The translations under genes were made by a program, and so were the position numbers. This document shows, one piece after another, positions 39,756 through 48,236 of a DNA stretch of 51,274 nucleotides. The stretch comes from Chloroflexota bacterium (GTDB lineage Bacteria > Chloroflexota > Anaerolineae > Aggregatilineales > J027), in NCBI GenBank assembly GCA_013112715.1, contig JABFGB010000034.1, positions 1-51,274 on the forward strand, read 5' to 3'. Within the stretch, counting starts at the first letter, position 1. Each line of letters opens with the position of its first letter. The notes under the pieces are model-generated. The model worked only from the letters and a program-made list of their open reading frames with translations, was not told where the DNA came from and searched no databases.

Positions 39756-40709
39756 TTATTGGGCGAAGTAGGCGGCTTCCATTAGCAGGAAAAAGGCTTG
39801 GCCTTCGGTGGCAATCCCCGGACGGTCAAAATTGGGCGCGCCACAGACGGGATTCACAAAACCATAGGCATCCACTTGCTGATGGGCGGCGGCATGCATC
39901 ACATCGGCATGAGATTGATAGCTGGTGTCGAGTATACCCAATTGAAGACCGCGATAGATCGAGTAGGCCAACATTTGGGCTAAATTGGTCTCAACAAAGG
40001 TCTGGGGTTGATCTACGACATTGTGGAATAGCCCATCTGCGCGGCGATAGGCCAAACAGCCATCCAAGACTTGGCGCAGGCTTTCGATCAACCATTGCCG
40101 TTCGTCGGACATGGAAGAGGGTAGGGTGGCGATCACGCGCATCATACCAGCGGCGGCCCAGCCATTACCCACTCCCCAAAAATCCTCGCGGGTAAAGGTC
40201 TTTTTGCCATCGTGCCAGATATGCGAAAAAAGCTGTTTTTCGGGATGCCAAAGATAACGTTTTAGCCCTTTTAGCTGATGGACGGCTTCGGCGGGATGAC
40301 CAGCGGCGGCAAGGAATGGCGGGGCCATGTATGCGGAATCAATCCACAGTTCGGGCACAGGAGTGTTATGGTGCAAGATGCCGTCGGGGGTGCGAGGGGC
40401 GGTGTGCAATAGATAATCCGCCATGCGTTGGGCTGACTGAGCAAGCTCTGTATCCCCGGTCAGTTCGGCGGCTTTTAATACGGCTGTGCCATTTACGGCG
40501 GGGTCGGTCACGGCATGAGTGACATCGGGCATGGCGAGACGACCATCGGCAGTTTGCAGATAGGCAGAATCTTTTGCCAGCAAAATCATGGTGTCATAGT
40601 CGCCGAGTTCCAAAAGGCTCTGGGCGGCGACCCCCTGTTCCCACGGACGGCGCTGCATTGCTAACATCGCTAGTTTTACTTTTTGGATTTTTTCGTTATG
40701 AGCAAGCAT
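39756..40709 (-). CDS. Glycoside hydrolase family 88/105-type (unsaturated glycuronyl hydrolase-like)
   Basis: About 317 residues with an alpha/alpha six-hairpin pattern. Visible pieces: MQRRPWEQGVAAQSLLELGD, VTHAVTDPAVNGTAVLKAAE, GILHHNTPVPELWIDSAYMA, PPFLAAAG, LFSHIWHDGKK, FWGVGNGWAAAGMMRVIATL and the last hairpin around PGIATEGQAFFLLMEAAY. The VWIDS/DTPF-like region and the WGxGNGW block match GH88/105 enzymes that cleave unsaturated rhamnogalacturonides or glucuronides by hydration. There is no signal peptide, so it acts on imported oligosaccharides in the cytosol. The ATG at 40709 was chosen over an upstream TTG at 40727; neither has a strong Shine-Dalgarno. Likely an operon with the VOC gene. 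Confidence 0.85.
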   Translation of the reverse strand: MLAHNEKIQKVKLAMLAMQRRPWEQGVAAQSLLELGDYDTMILLAKDSAYLQTADGRLAMPDVTHAVTDPAVNGTAVLKAAELTGDTELAQSAQRMADYLLHTAPRTPDGILHHNTPVPELWIDSAYMAPPFLAAAGHPAEAVHQLKGLKRYLWHPEKQLFSHIWHDGKKTFTREDFWGVGNGWAAAGMMRVIATLPSSMSDERQWLIESLRQVLDGCLAYRRADGLFHNVVDQPQTFVETNLAQMLAYSIYRGLQLGILDTSYQSHADVMHAAAHQQVDAYGFVNPVCGAPNFDRPGIATEGQAFFLLMEAAYFAQ

Positions 40710-40791
40710 GGAATAATATCTTATCAAAGCTGGTTGAGTAAAATTTGCTAGAGCATACCATGTTCAGCCGGATAGGGGATTGTCAACGCTT

Positions 40792-41439
40792 ATGATAAAA
40801 GTAGCGGTCATCACGGGTGGGCATCATTTTAATGTGGTGGCCTTCCATCAGTTGTTTCGGAACATGGCAGGCATTGACGCCTATATTCAGCATATGGCGG
40901 ATTTTGTGAATTCATCACCAGAGGCACGGGCGGGATATGATGTGCTGGTTTTTTATACCCACCTCAAGCGGGAATTGGTGGATATTGGCCCGCCACCCGG
41001 TCAGCAGGACTCGGTGCAGTCGGTTATGGAGTCGCTTGGAAATAGGCGGCAGGGCATTGTGATGCTGCATCATGCGTTGTTGTGTTTTCCTACATGGCAG
41101 GTATGGGATGAGATTGTCGGGATTGGTAATCGCCAATTAACGCATTATGCCCATCATGAAGCAATTCCATTGCAGATTGTAGATACCCAGCATCCGATTA
41201 CGGCGGGGTTAGAAAATTGGACAATTACGGATGAGACCTATGGTATGCCAAACGCCGAGGGTGATAACAATCATGTGCTTTTGACCACCCCACACCCCAA
41301 AAGCATGAGGACGATTGCTTGGACACGTCAGTATAAAGCCAGTCGTGTATTTTGCCTGCAATTGGGAGATGACCCAGTGGCTTGGAAAGATGCAAATTTT
41401 GCTAATCTGTTAAATCGTGGTATCCAATGGGCCTCATAG
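40792..41439 (+). CDS. ThuA-like protein
   Basis: About 215 residues. A glutamine-amidotransferase-like flavodoxin-type fold of the ThuA (trehalose utilisation) family: IKVAVITGGHHFNVVAFHQL at the N-terminus, YDVLVFYTHLKRE, QGIVMLHHALLCFPTWQVWD, the typical HEAIPLQIVDTQHPITAGLE region, ETYGMPNAEGDNNHVLLTTP and the end GDDPVAWKDANFANLLNRGI. Members are associated with sugar catabolism and often sit beside oxidoreductases, but the reaction is unknown. ATG at 40792 has AGGGGA 12 nt upstream; the TTG four codons earlier abuts that Shine-Dalgarno. It is divergent from the GH88/105-type gene (82 nt), suggesting joint control. Confidence 0.85.
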   Translation: MIKVAVITGGHHFNVVAFHQLFRNMAGIDAYIQHMADFVNSSPEARAGYDVLVFYTHLKRELVDIGPPPGQQDSVQSVMESLGNRRQGIVMLHHALLCFPTWQVWDEIVGIGNRQLTHYAHHEAIPLQIVDTQHPITAGLENWTITDETYGMPNAEGDNNHVLLTTPHPKSMRTIAWTRQYKASRVFCLQLGDDPVAWKDANFANLLNRGIQWAS

Positions 41440-41523
41440 CCGAGGCGCTGGGCCTGCTGTCGTAGGAGAAAGCAGACCTTTCTAACCTAAAGTTGGATTA
41501 AATCAGACAGCATCGAAAAAAAC

Positions 41524-42573
41524 TTAAACGAAATAGCGGTAAAGCAACTTGCCCGCATTTTCAGTTACGGAATCCGGGACTTGGGGGTGAGTTAGCAGGT
41601 CTGTTAAATAACCAAGTGTCGAACTGGTTTCTTTATCTCGTGGGTGGTCAACATAGCCATCCGGTGTGTATTTTAGGAAAGAAATCAGCTTTTCATTGTC
41701 GGCAAATTTGCGTTTATAGCGGATTAACCCCTCTTGGTCGAGGTCGCTGGCCCCAAAGTCTATAAAACTGTAGCCATTTTCCTTCGCATATCGAATGCCT
41801 TCCCATACCAGCAAATCGGTGGGGCGCTTATCCAAAAAGTCGAAGTCTGAGGCGCTGAATTTGTAGGTGAGTGTGTCTTTCCACCCCAAATAAAGCACTG
41901 ACCCAATCACTTGCCCTTCTAGTTCCGCTAGAAGCAGCACGCCACGCCCTTTATCCACAAATCTGACCTTTAAGGCTTCGAAAAAGGCAAATGGCTGGGC
42001 CAGCAATTGATACTTCGATTTTCGTATTCTTAGGTGAAGGGTGAAAAATGCACGCCAGTCGCTTAAGGTCTCGGCAGGGCGTACCGTTACCCCCACGCGC
42101 TGTGCTTTTTTGATGGCACGACGCGCGGACGATTCAATGTTGTGCCAAAGCGTGTCCAAATTTGGTTCGACATTTAACCCATGCCACATCGTTTGCTTGG
42201 TAATGGTTAGGCGCGGATCATCAAGCGGGATTTCATTGTGAAGGCAACGGATATGAAATGGCGCATTGTCGGCGAATACGGAGTCACTCAAGACTTGCCA
42301 AGCCTTCGGATCGGCAACGATGGGATCGGTAAAATCGCAGAAGGGGAAGGAGACGAGCCGATGGCCGCGAATGTCGGTAATGTTGCATAAATGGAGACCC
42401 GCTATGGGTGTTTCTGACCCATTGAGCAAAATATAGGCCGTTGGTTGGAATCCATAACACTCGCTGACAGACTCGATCCAATCAATCGAATGAAAAACGC
42501 TTCCTAAGTCATGGCTGTGAACAAGGTTTTTCCAAGCTAAATCAGTTAAGGGATTGACACGTAACATTTGCAT
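41524..42573 (-). CDS. FemAB/GNAT-type acyltransferase (Acetyltransf_6)
   Basis: 349 residues with two GNAT-like lobes, the layout of FemX/FemAB-related proteins. First lobe: VFHSIDWIESVSECYGFQP, AGLHLCNITDIRGHRLVSFP. Second lobe: WHNIESSARRAIKKAQRVGV (the RRxIKKA segment typical of Acetyltransf_6), FFTLHLRIRKSKYQLLAQP, GVLLLAELEGQVIGSVLYLG, KFSASDFDFLDKRPTDLLVW, IRYAKENGYSFIDFGASDLD and LIRYKRKFAD. Such proteins transfer aminoacyl or acyl groups to cell-wall or surface-glycan precursors. No neighbouring gene fixes the substrate. An extended -10 promoter is visible upstream at 42636-42644. Confidence 0.85.
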   Translation of the reverse strand: MQMLRVNPLTDLAWKNLVHSHDLGSVFHSIDWIESVSECYGFQPTAYILLNGSETPIAGLHLCNITDIRGHRLVSFPFCDFTDPIVADPKAWQVLSDSVFADNAPFHIRCLHNEIPLDDPRLTITKQTMWHGLNVEPNLDTLWHNIESSARRAIKKAQRVGVTVRPAETLSDWRAFFTLHLRIRKSKYQLLAQPFAFFEALKVRFVDKGRGVLLLAELEGQVIGSVLYLGWKDTLTYKFSASDFDFLDKRPTDLLVWEGIRYAKENGYSFIDFGASDLDQEGLIRYKRKFADNEKLISFLKYTPDGYVDHPRDKETSSTLGYLTDLLTHPQVPDSVTENAGKLLYRYFV

Positions 42574-42635
42574 TTTGGTTATGTTTCCCGGCTACGAAGG
42601 TGTACAATAAAGATCAATCCGTTATTAAAACTACC

Positions 42636-42644
42636 ATTATATCA
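42636..42644 (-). promoter_or_regulatory. Extended -10 promoter of the FemAB-like gene
   Basis: On the minus strand TGA-TATAAT forms an extended -10 element about 63 nt before the ATG. The -35 region (TAACAG at 17 bp) is weak. It resembles the tmRNA promoter in this window. Confidence 0.5.
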
Positions 42645-42806
42645 TGACCCATACTTACCTGTTACTAAAGACAGAGTGGAGTTTTGCACCTAAAATGGCT
42701 TAACCCAACGGTTATTTTAAAAATCCTTTGAATTATTCCCACCAGTGCAAGGAATTGTTACTTGATGAAGTGTTGAGGACTTTAGTAAATACTCAAAATA
42801 TACGTT

Positions 42807-42840
42807 CGGCAGGCTGAGAAATCGGGCCGAGCGCCTGCCG
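42807..42840 (-). terminator. GC-rich hairpin downstream of GH127 gene
   Basis: CGGCAGGC (42807-42814) and GCCTGCCG (42833-42840) form a perfect 8-bp stem with an 18-nt loop, about 55 nt past the GH127 stop. No T-run follows, so it could be an RNA 3'-end stabiliser or Rho-dependent site. Confidence 0.4.
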
Positions 42841-42892
42841 TTGATTCTGTGGAATTATTTGGGCTTCATCTTCTGCCCGCATGAATACCACT

Positions 42893-44830
42893 TTATGATT
42901 TAAGCAGCCAAACACGCATTTCGCCGAGTTGACGATTGGCCCAAAAACAATAGGGAATCGCTTTAAAGGTGAAAGGCGTTGGGGGGATTTTTCGCACGGA
43001 CTCCGCTAAATATAATTCGCTACCCCATTGAGCAGGATCGAGCCGCAGTGCTTCACCACTGATTGTCCCAACGCCACCCAACAGGTTGCTATCAAAGTCA
43101 TAAGTAAGGTGAGCATCGGACGGCAAAGAGACGTTTGCCAGTGCTGCGCCATTATCCACTTCTTCCAGACAGTAAATAATCGGCCCACGTTGGAGAGCGA
43201 CACGGCCAGCATCTTGCCGCACATGCGGATGGGACACTATCCGTTCGATGGGCATCGTAAATGTGACCGTCACCATGTCCCCCGTCTGCCACTCCCGCTC
43301 AATGACGACATAGCCGCGTTCAGGCTCTCTTGATATACCCACGCCGTTGAGTTCGATACGAAAATCATGACACCAGCGGGGGATGCGCAGTGCCAGTTCA
43401 AAGTGTGTCGGGCGTGCTGTAGTCACGGTGAGTTGAACATCGCCATTCCAAGGATAGTTTGTCTGCTGTTCAAGCTGTACGGCACTTCCATTCACAATCG
43501 CTTGAGCACGATTCTGATTGTATAGATGGACATACAATCTTGTTGGGGTCGCCGAGTAGAAATATCCACCAACGGATGCTACCAACCGCGCTAGATTCGA
43601 GGGGCAGCAAGCGACCTCGAACCATTCCGTGCGATGGTGGTGGGGGCCAGTCGTGATATTGTGCCAATGCCCATAGGGACTCACATTGGGGTAGGATGAG
43701 AGTGGGTTGGCTTGGAAAAAAAGTGACCCTTCATATGATACGCCACTCAGCATGGCGTTGTACAACGCCCGTTCCATCACATCCATATAACAGCTGTCTG
43801 GGTCAAGAGCGAACATACGTTGTGCCCAATAGACCAATGCAATTGAGGCGCATGTTTCGCTATAGGCCATCTCATTTGGCAGGTCGTAGGAGAAGGTAAA
43901 TCCTTCGTTCATGTGCGTTGATCCCACCCCGCCCGTAATGTATAACTTGTGTTGGATCAGGTCGTCCCATAATGTCCGTGAAACGTCTAGTAACTCATCA
44001 TCCCCGGTCTCTAGGGCAATGTCCGCAACTCCGGAGTATAGATAGAGCGCACGGACGGAGTGGCCGGTCATGCTCGTTTGCTCACGGATCGGCTGATGGG
44101 CTTGGTAGTAGGCGAAAGTCTTGGCCCAGAAGTTGTATGGGTCTTCACCACGTTCAAGTGCCTCTTGGTGATAGTAATGGGGCTGCTGACCCCGCTCGTC
44201 AATGAAATATTTGGATAGCTGGAGGTAACGCGGTTCGCCAGTCGCATGGAATAACCGCACCAGCGCTAACTCTAGTTCAGGATGACCGGGATAGCCACGT
44301 TTTTGTCCCTCGTGACGGCCAAAGGTCGTGTCAATATGATCGGCATAGCGGCATAAGACATCCAGCAGTTTGCGCTTGCCTGTCGCTTGGGAATAGGTGA
44401 CTGCTGCTTCAATCAGATGACCAGCGCAGTACAACTCATGCTGGTCGCGCAGATTGTGCCAGCGATTTTCTGGTTCAACCGATATGAAATGACTGTTGGC
44501 ATAACCATCGGGTAACTGGGCTTGCTCAATCAGATTGATGACTTCATCCACCTGCCGCTCGAATTCAGCGTTAGGGTGCGTCGCTAGGCTGTAACCGACG
44601 GCTTCCATCCACTTGGCTGTATCCGAGTCCCAAAAAATATGCGGCTCAGGTTGCTGCCCCGGCCTCCAGTCAAGTTTCCAAGCATCGAGGCGTCCGGTGA
44701 TTTTGGTTTGGTGATAAACGGCTGGAATCGTCCGTTCGCGGTTGGTGGCCTGTCGTTCGCCCCAAAACCCGCCATCAATTCGAACATCATGCCAAGCAAG
44801 ATTTTTGGGAGATTGTAGTTTATCAATCAA
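42893..44830 (-). CDS. Glycoside hydrolase family 127 (beta-L-arabinofuranosidase)
   Basis: 645 residues, the typical size. The opening WHDVRIDGGFWGERQATNRE matches the family. Catalytic and zinc residues of the HypBA1 type are all present: acid/base Glu in STHMNEGFTFSYDLPNE, Glu and Cys in AYSETCASIALVYWAQ (about residues 323-325), and the Cys pair in FEVACCPSNLARLVASVGGY (about 407-408), the first being the nucleophile. A C-terminal beta-sandwich follows (FELALRIPRWCHDF, ALQRGPIIYCLEEVDNG). It removes terminal beta-L-arabinofuranose from plant-type glycans. No signal peptide is seen, so it works on imported oligosaccharides. The start is a TTG with only a weak Shine-Dalgarno; no ATG lies nearby. 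It is on the same strand as, but 319 nt from, the FemAB-like gene. Confidence 0.93.
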   Translation of the reverse strand: MIDKLQSPKNLAWHDVRIDGGFWGERQATNRERTIPAVYHQTKITGRLDAWKLDWRPGQQPEPHIFWDSDTAKWMEAVGYSLATHPNAEFERQVDEVINLIEQAQLPDGYANSHFISVEPENRWHNLRDQHELYCAGHLIEAAVTYSQATGKRKLLDVLCRYADHIDTTFGRHEGQKRGYPGHPELELALVRLFHATGEPRYLQLSKYFIDERGQQPHYYHQEALERGEDPYNFWAKTFAYYQAHQPIREQTSMTGHSVRALYLYSGVADIALETGDDELLDVSRTLWDDLIQHKLYITGGVGSTHMNEGFTFSYDLPNEMAYSETCASIALVYWAQRMFALDPDSCYMDVMERALYNAMLSGVSYEGSLFFQANPLSSYPNVSPYGHWHNITTGPHHHRTEWFEVACCPSNLARLVASVGGYFYSATPTRLYVHLYNQNRAQAIVNGSAVQLEQQTNYPWNGDVQLTVTTARPTHFELALRIPRWCHDFRIELNGVGISREPERGYVVIEREWQTGDMVTVTFTMPIERIVSHPHVRQDAGRVALQRGPIIYCLEEVDNGAALANVSLPSDAHLTYDFDSNLLGGVGTISGEALRLDPAQWGSELYLAESVRKIPPTPFTFKAIPYCFWANRQLGEMRVWLLKS

Positions 44831-44972
44831 CTTTCGAAGCCCTATCCGTTAAGCTAATGGACGGCAATATTTAGTGCAGCGTTTTTTAGTATATATAGAT
44901 AGGGTTGGTTTAGGCCAATATCAACAGATTGGGGATGGGGTTTAGAGTGGGAGAAGCGTTTGGGGTGATGAA

Positions 44973-45048
<76 letters not shown>

Positions 45049-45085
45049 ATTTATTTAGGATTGTATCAGCCTGCCGCGCCGCCTG

Positions 45086-45874
45086 TCAAGACATGCGGGG
45101 TGGGCCGGGGAAGAACGCATTGGTAGACTGCACATAATCGCGGTATTGTGGCTTGGTCTCGACCAATGTTTTTTCCAGCATTGCCACACCGGAAACTTTC
45201 ATCAGCAAGAAAGTCATGAAAGCAGGGGCGTAAATCGTCAAAAAGCCGTAGGGGGTCGCTAGGGCGATTAGAAAATAACCCCACCAGAGGGTTGCATCGC
45301 CAAAATAATTGGGATGGCGGGTATAACGCCAAAGGCCGATGTTGAGCACCTTGCCTTTGTTAGTAGGGTTGGCCTTAAACACCGTCAATTGCCAATCCCC
45401 GACTGCCTCGAAGAAAAAACCGATGCACCAGACTAGCAGCCCTAAAATGTCCAAAATTGTCAGATGGTCGGGGGTGTCGTGATATTGCGCGGCAAGGAGT
45501 GGGGTTGAAATCAGCCACAAGATGATGCCTTGTAAGAGAAATACCTGTAGATAGCTGCGCCACCACCATTTTTCGGCATATTGACGCCGCCAATTGGCAT
45601 AACGAAAATCCTCCCCTTTACCGATGTTGCGTCGGCCAATATGGGCTGAGAGACGAATGCCCCAAATGGAGACAAGGGCCAATATCATGAACTGACGACC
45701 CGTGTAAGCATCATTGCTAGACAGGAAATAGACACTGGTCGCCAGTACAAAGCCTAATCCCCAGAAAATATCAATAATGCTGGCATTTTTGATGGTTAGG
45801 CTGACAAGCCACAGCAGGGTGACGTAGACCCCAATGACGAAGCCGCCAAGTGCAAACATCTCGAAAAACGACAT
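45086..45874 (-). CDS. DUF1295 / steroid 5-alpha-reductase-like membrane protein
   Basis: About 262 residues with six or seven membrane helices (FALGGFVIGVYVTLLWLVSL, IIDIFWGLGFVLATSVYFL and others). DUF1295 signatures: IIDIFWGLGFV near the N-terminus, IRLSAHIGRRNIGKGEDFRY, WRRQYAEKWWWRSYLQVF, LLQGIILWLISTPL, and the cofactor-side GLWRYTRHPNYFGDATLWWG with the RHPNY motif, ending EKTLVETKPQYRDYVQSTNA. Members resemble steroid or isoprenoid reductases/methyltransferases that use NADPH or SAM; the substrate is unknown. The ATG at 45874 has GGAGA 8 nt upstream. Its 5' end faces the divergent methyltransferase gene. Confidence 0.9.
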   Translation of the reverse strand: MSFFEMFALGGFVIGVYVTLLWLVSLTIKNASIIDIFWGLGFVLATSVYFLSSNDAYTGRQFMILALVSIWGIRLSAHIGRRNIGKGEDFRYANWRRQYAEKWWWRSYLQVFLLQGIILWLISTPLLAAQYHDTPDHLTILDILGLLVWCIGFFFEAVGDWQLTVFKANPTNKGKVLNIGLWRYTRHPNYFGDATLWWGYFLIALATPYGFLTIYAPAFMTFLLMKVSGVAMLEKTLVETKPQYRDYVQSTNAFFPGPPRMS

Positions 45875-46037
45875 AGGCATTATCTCCACTCAGATTAGGC
45901 ATTATAACAAACGCTTGGGTGGTGACAAGCATGGTCGGGATTCTCAGATGCGGTTAATCTCTTGTAAGATAGAGTGCGCTGGGGAATATACCCCTGAATC
46001 GTCACTGGTTTGCAGCGGTTTGGAGCGTAATTGCGAT

Positions 46038-46814
46038 ATGTCAGATTTCATTTATGGACGTTGGCCCGTATTAGAAACCCTACGGGCGGGACGGCGGCAG
46101 TTTCAGCAGGTGCTGATTGCCGATGGGACAGAAGAGAAAAATATCATCACCGACATCATCAATACTGCACAGGCCAAAGGAGTAGAAGTGCGCCGCGTGC
46201 CCCGTCGGATTGTAGATGATTTGGCGACGCATGAGGGCAATCATCAAGGGGTGGTTTTGCGGACTGGGGGGTATCCTTATGTCGAGCTTGAAGATATTTT
46301 TGAGGTTGCCAATCAACGTGATGAAAAGCCATTTATCCTGTTGCTGGATTTGCTCAAAGACCCACAAAACGTTGGGGTGCTGCTGCGCGTGGCGGATGCG
46401 GTGGGGGTGCATGGTGTGATTATGCAGGTCAAACGTAGTGTGGCCGTGACTCCGGCGGTGGTAGCGGCTTCATCAGGTGCGGTGGAGCATTTGCGGGTGT
46501 CACAGGTGACAAATCTGGTCAACACGATGAAAAAATTGCAGGAAGAAAATGTCTGGTTGGTTGGCCTTGATATTGGCCCGAACGTCAAGCCGCTCGATAA
46601 GGTGGATTTGGATATGAGTTTGGGGTTGGTATTGGGCAGTGAGGGGGAAGGGCTGCGCCGATTGGTACGCGAGACGTGTGACTTGTTGGTGACCCTGCCG
46701 ATGCGTGGCGCGGTGGAAAGCCTGAATGTCGCAACGGTTGGGGCGGTGGCGGTCTATGCGGCATGGCAGGCACGCGGTTGGCAAGGATGGAATCAACCAC
46801 AAGTCACTGAATAA
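46038..46814 (+). CDS. rlmB: TrmH/RlmB-family RNA 2'-O-methyltransferase
   Basis: 258 residues from MSDFIYGRWPVLETL, where the RlmB substrate-binding N-domain starts; longer frames upstream lack homology. The N-domain (RRQFQQVLIADGTEEKNII, VPRRIVDDLATHEGNHQGVV) leads to the SPOUT domain with motif 1 LDLLKDPQNVGVLLRVADAV (Asn and Arg), motif 2 GLVLGSEGEGLRRLV and motif 3 LPMRGAVESLNVATVGAVAV. These are the trefoil-knot SAM site motifs. Most likely it methylates G2251 of 23S rRNA, as in E. coli RlmB, though related TrmH-type targets are possible. GGAG lies 12 nt before ATG. It ends just before a terminator. Confidence 0.9.
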   Translation: MSDFIYGRWPVLETLRAGRRQFQQVLIADGTEEKNIITDIINTAQAKGVEVRRVPRRIVDDLATHEGNHQGVVLRTGGYPYVELEDIFEVANQRDEKPFILLLDLLKDPQNVGVLLRVADAVGVHGVIMQVKRSVAVTPAVVAASSGAVEHLRVSQVTNLVNTMKKLQEENVWLVGLDIGPNVKPLDKVDLDMSLGLVLGSEGEGLRRLVRETCDLLVTLPMRGAVESLNVATVGAVAVYAAWQARGWQGWNQPQVTE

Positions 46815-46845
46815 ATGCGAGTCAAGTGTTGGAACTTTTTATCAC

Positions 46846-46886
46846 AAAGTGGCATCCTTATAGAGCACATGGGAATGCCACTTTTT
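46846..46886 (+). terminator. Intrinsic terminator after rlmB
   Basis: AAAGTGGCAT (46846-46855) pairs with ATGCCACTTT (46875-46884) with a 19-nt loop, followed by TTTTTGTTTTT-like sequence. It ends about 20 nt before the next gene's ATG, leaving the Shine-Dalgarno GGAAGGG right behind it, so it could also act as an attenuator. Confidence 0.85.
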
Positions 46887-46907
46887 GTTTTTGAGGAAGG
46901 GAAATCT

Positions 46908-48221
46908 ATGCTACGCTCACTTCTATTGATGTTAGCCAGTCTATGTGGCCTGACCACTTTGTTCCCTGCACTGTTATCTGATGACACGACCACTCCTAGC
47001 CAAGTCACCACTCCACCCATCTTGGAATTTGTGGAATATCAAAGACTAGATGAATTGGGTGACACCCGGAATATGACGATTTCACCGGACGGGTCGAAAT
47101 TGGTGTGGCCCGACGACACGTCTTTTTGTATTTACGAAATTGCTTCGGCGACAACCGAGTGTGTCTCCACTGGTGACGTGACTGTGCGGGTGATGACGGG
47201 TTTTACTTGGTCGCCAGACAGCCGTTATCTCGCCTTCCACGAGGATTTGTTTTTGCGGTTTTATGAAAGCGACCTGTGGGTATTTGATTTTGAAACGCGG
47301 CAGTTGGTTAACCTAACCGATGATGGGACCATTGACGATGCGCTTCCCGATCATGGCGTTACGCTGGAGTTAGACTATGTTCCTGTTTGGGGGCCAGAGA
47401 ATACCCTCTACTTTTTCCGTACTCTCAGTAATCTAGATATTGAACCTGTGCCATTTAATCTATATCGGTTTTCATTGGCGAATGGCCCGGAAAATGTGGG
47501 TGAACCGGAATTGGTGGCTGATCTAATCCATGTAAAAGACGAAGCCTTTGCCGTCTACAGTTCTAGGTCGGATGTATTGGATGGCAGCGCGTCCCTCTCT
47601 CCGGATGGTCACACGATGGCTTTCTTGGTGCGCCCATCTGACCTAAGCAAAGACCAAGTCGTTTGGGTGGTGGACGTTACAACTGGCGTGACACATCAAG
47701 TGACGACATTATCGAATTTAACACAGTTGGGCATTCCGGCATGGAGTGAAATTGACCTTTTTCTGAGTGGGCTTGGTTGGAGTGGGGATAGTCAATATTT
47801 GGTGGCAACCACATTTTCGCCCACTCAAATTGCATCGGCTGAACCGACCTATGCGATTCATGTAAATAGCGGTGAATCCATGACCTTGATTGATTTTAGT
47901 AGTGTGCCAGATCAACAGAGTTTTGTGGAGCGTGCTGGCATAACCGATCAGGTTGCAGGCCGATATGATACCATTCGGGCGGGGATAGTAACGCCAGATG
48001 GTAGTTATATGATCTATTTCAATTTTAATAGCAGTGATGCTGGCGTCTCGGCGTTGCCATTGCTGCCTCCCAATAATTCAAATACTCCACTGAGGTTGTT
48101 TAATTTTCCAGCGGATGAATCTTCAGGGCCAATGCCGATGTTCCAATCCACAGCAGGGGACGACGGCGAGTATGTGCGTGTATTGATGTTTGGGTATATG
48201 TTCACTTTTGCTAAACGCTAA
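46908..48221 (+). CDS. Secreted TolB/WD40-like beta-propeller protein
   Basis: About 437 residues. The ATG at 46908 has GGAAGGGA upstream and begins a signal peptide (MLRSLLLMLASLCGLTTLFP); the longer frame runs through a terminator and is not credible. Blades are marked by ISPDGSKLVWPDDTSFCIY, FTWSPDSRYLAFHEDLFL, ASLSPDGHTMAFLV, LGWSGDSQYLVATTFS and VTPDGSYMIYFNFNSS. No enzymatic domain is seen. It resembles the larger propeller protein at 20081-22879 in style but not closely in sequence. It precedes the RNA ligase gene by 15 nt on the same strand, so they are probably co-transcribed. Confidence 0.82.
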   Translation: MLRSLLLMLASLCGLTTLFPALLSDDTTTPSQVTTPPILEFVEYQRLDELGDTRNMTISPDGSKLVWPDDTSFCIYEIASATTECVSTGDVTVRVMTGFTWSPDSRYLAFHEDLFLRFYESDLWVFDFETRQLVNLTDDGTIDDALPDHGVTLELDYVPVWGPENTLYFFRTLSNLDIEPVPFNLYRFSLANGPENVGEPELVADLIHVKDEAFAVYSSRSDVLDGSASLSPDGHTMAFLVRPSDLSKDQVVWVVDVTTGVTHQVTTLSNLTQLGIPAWSEIDLFLSGLGWSGDSQYLVATTFSPTQIASAEPTYAIHVNSGESMTLIDFSSVPDQQSFVERAGITDQVAGRYDTIRAGIVTPDGSYMIYFNFNSSDAGVSALPLLPPNNSNTPLRLFNFPADESSGPMPMFQSTAGDDGEYVRVLMFGYMFTFAKR

Positions 48222-48236
48222 CGGAAAGGACGGTTC

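Larger units (their letters stand above)
42574..42892. other. Gene-free region between FemAB-like and GH127 genes
   Basis: About 320 AT-rich bases with no convincing open frame. It contains the minus-strand promoter of the FemAB-like gene (42636-42644) and a GC-rich hairpin downstream of the GH127 gene (42807-42840). Nothing else recognised. Confidence 0.6.

Noticed and set aside
45834..46037. N-terminal extension of the RlmB-type protein
   Set aside because: The extra residues overlap the divergent DUF1295 gene, lack family similarity, and the conserved N-domain begins at ATG 46038.
46815..46907. Upstream extension of the second propeller protein
   Set aside because: The frame runs through an intrinsic terminator and precedes the signal peptide and Shine-Dalgarno at 46908.
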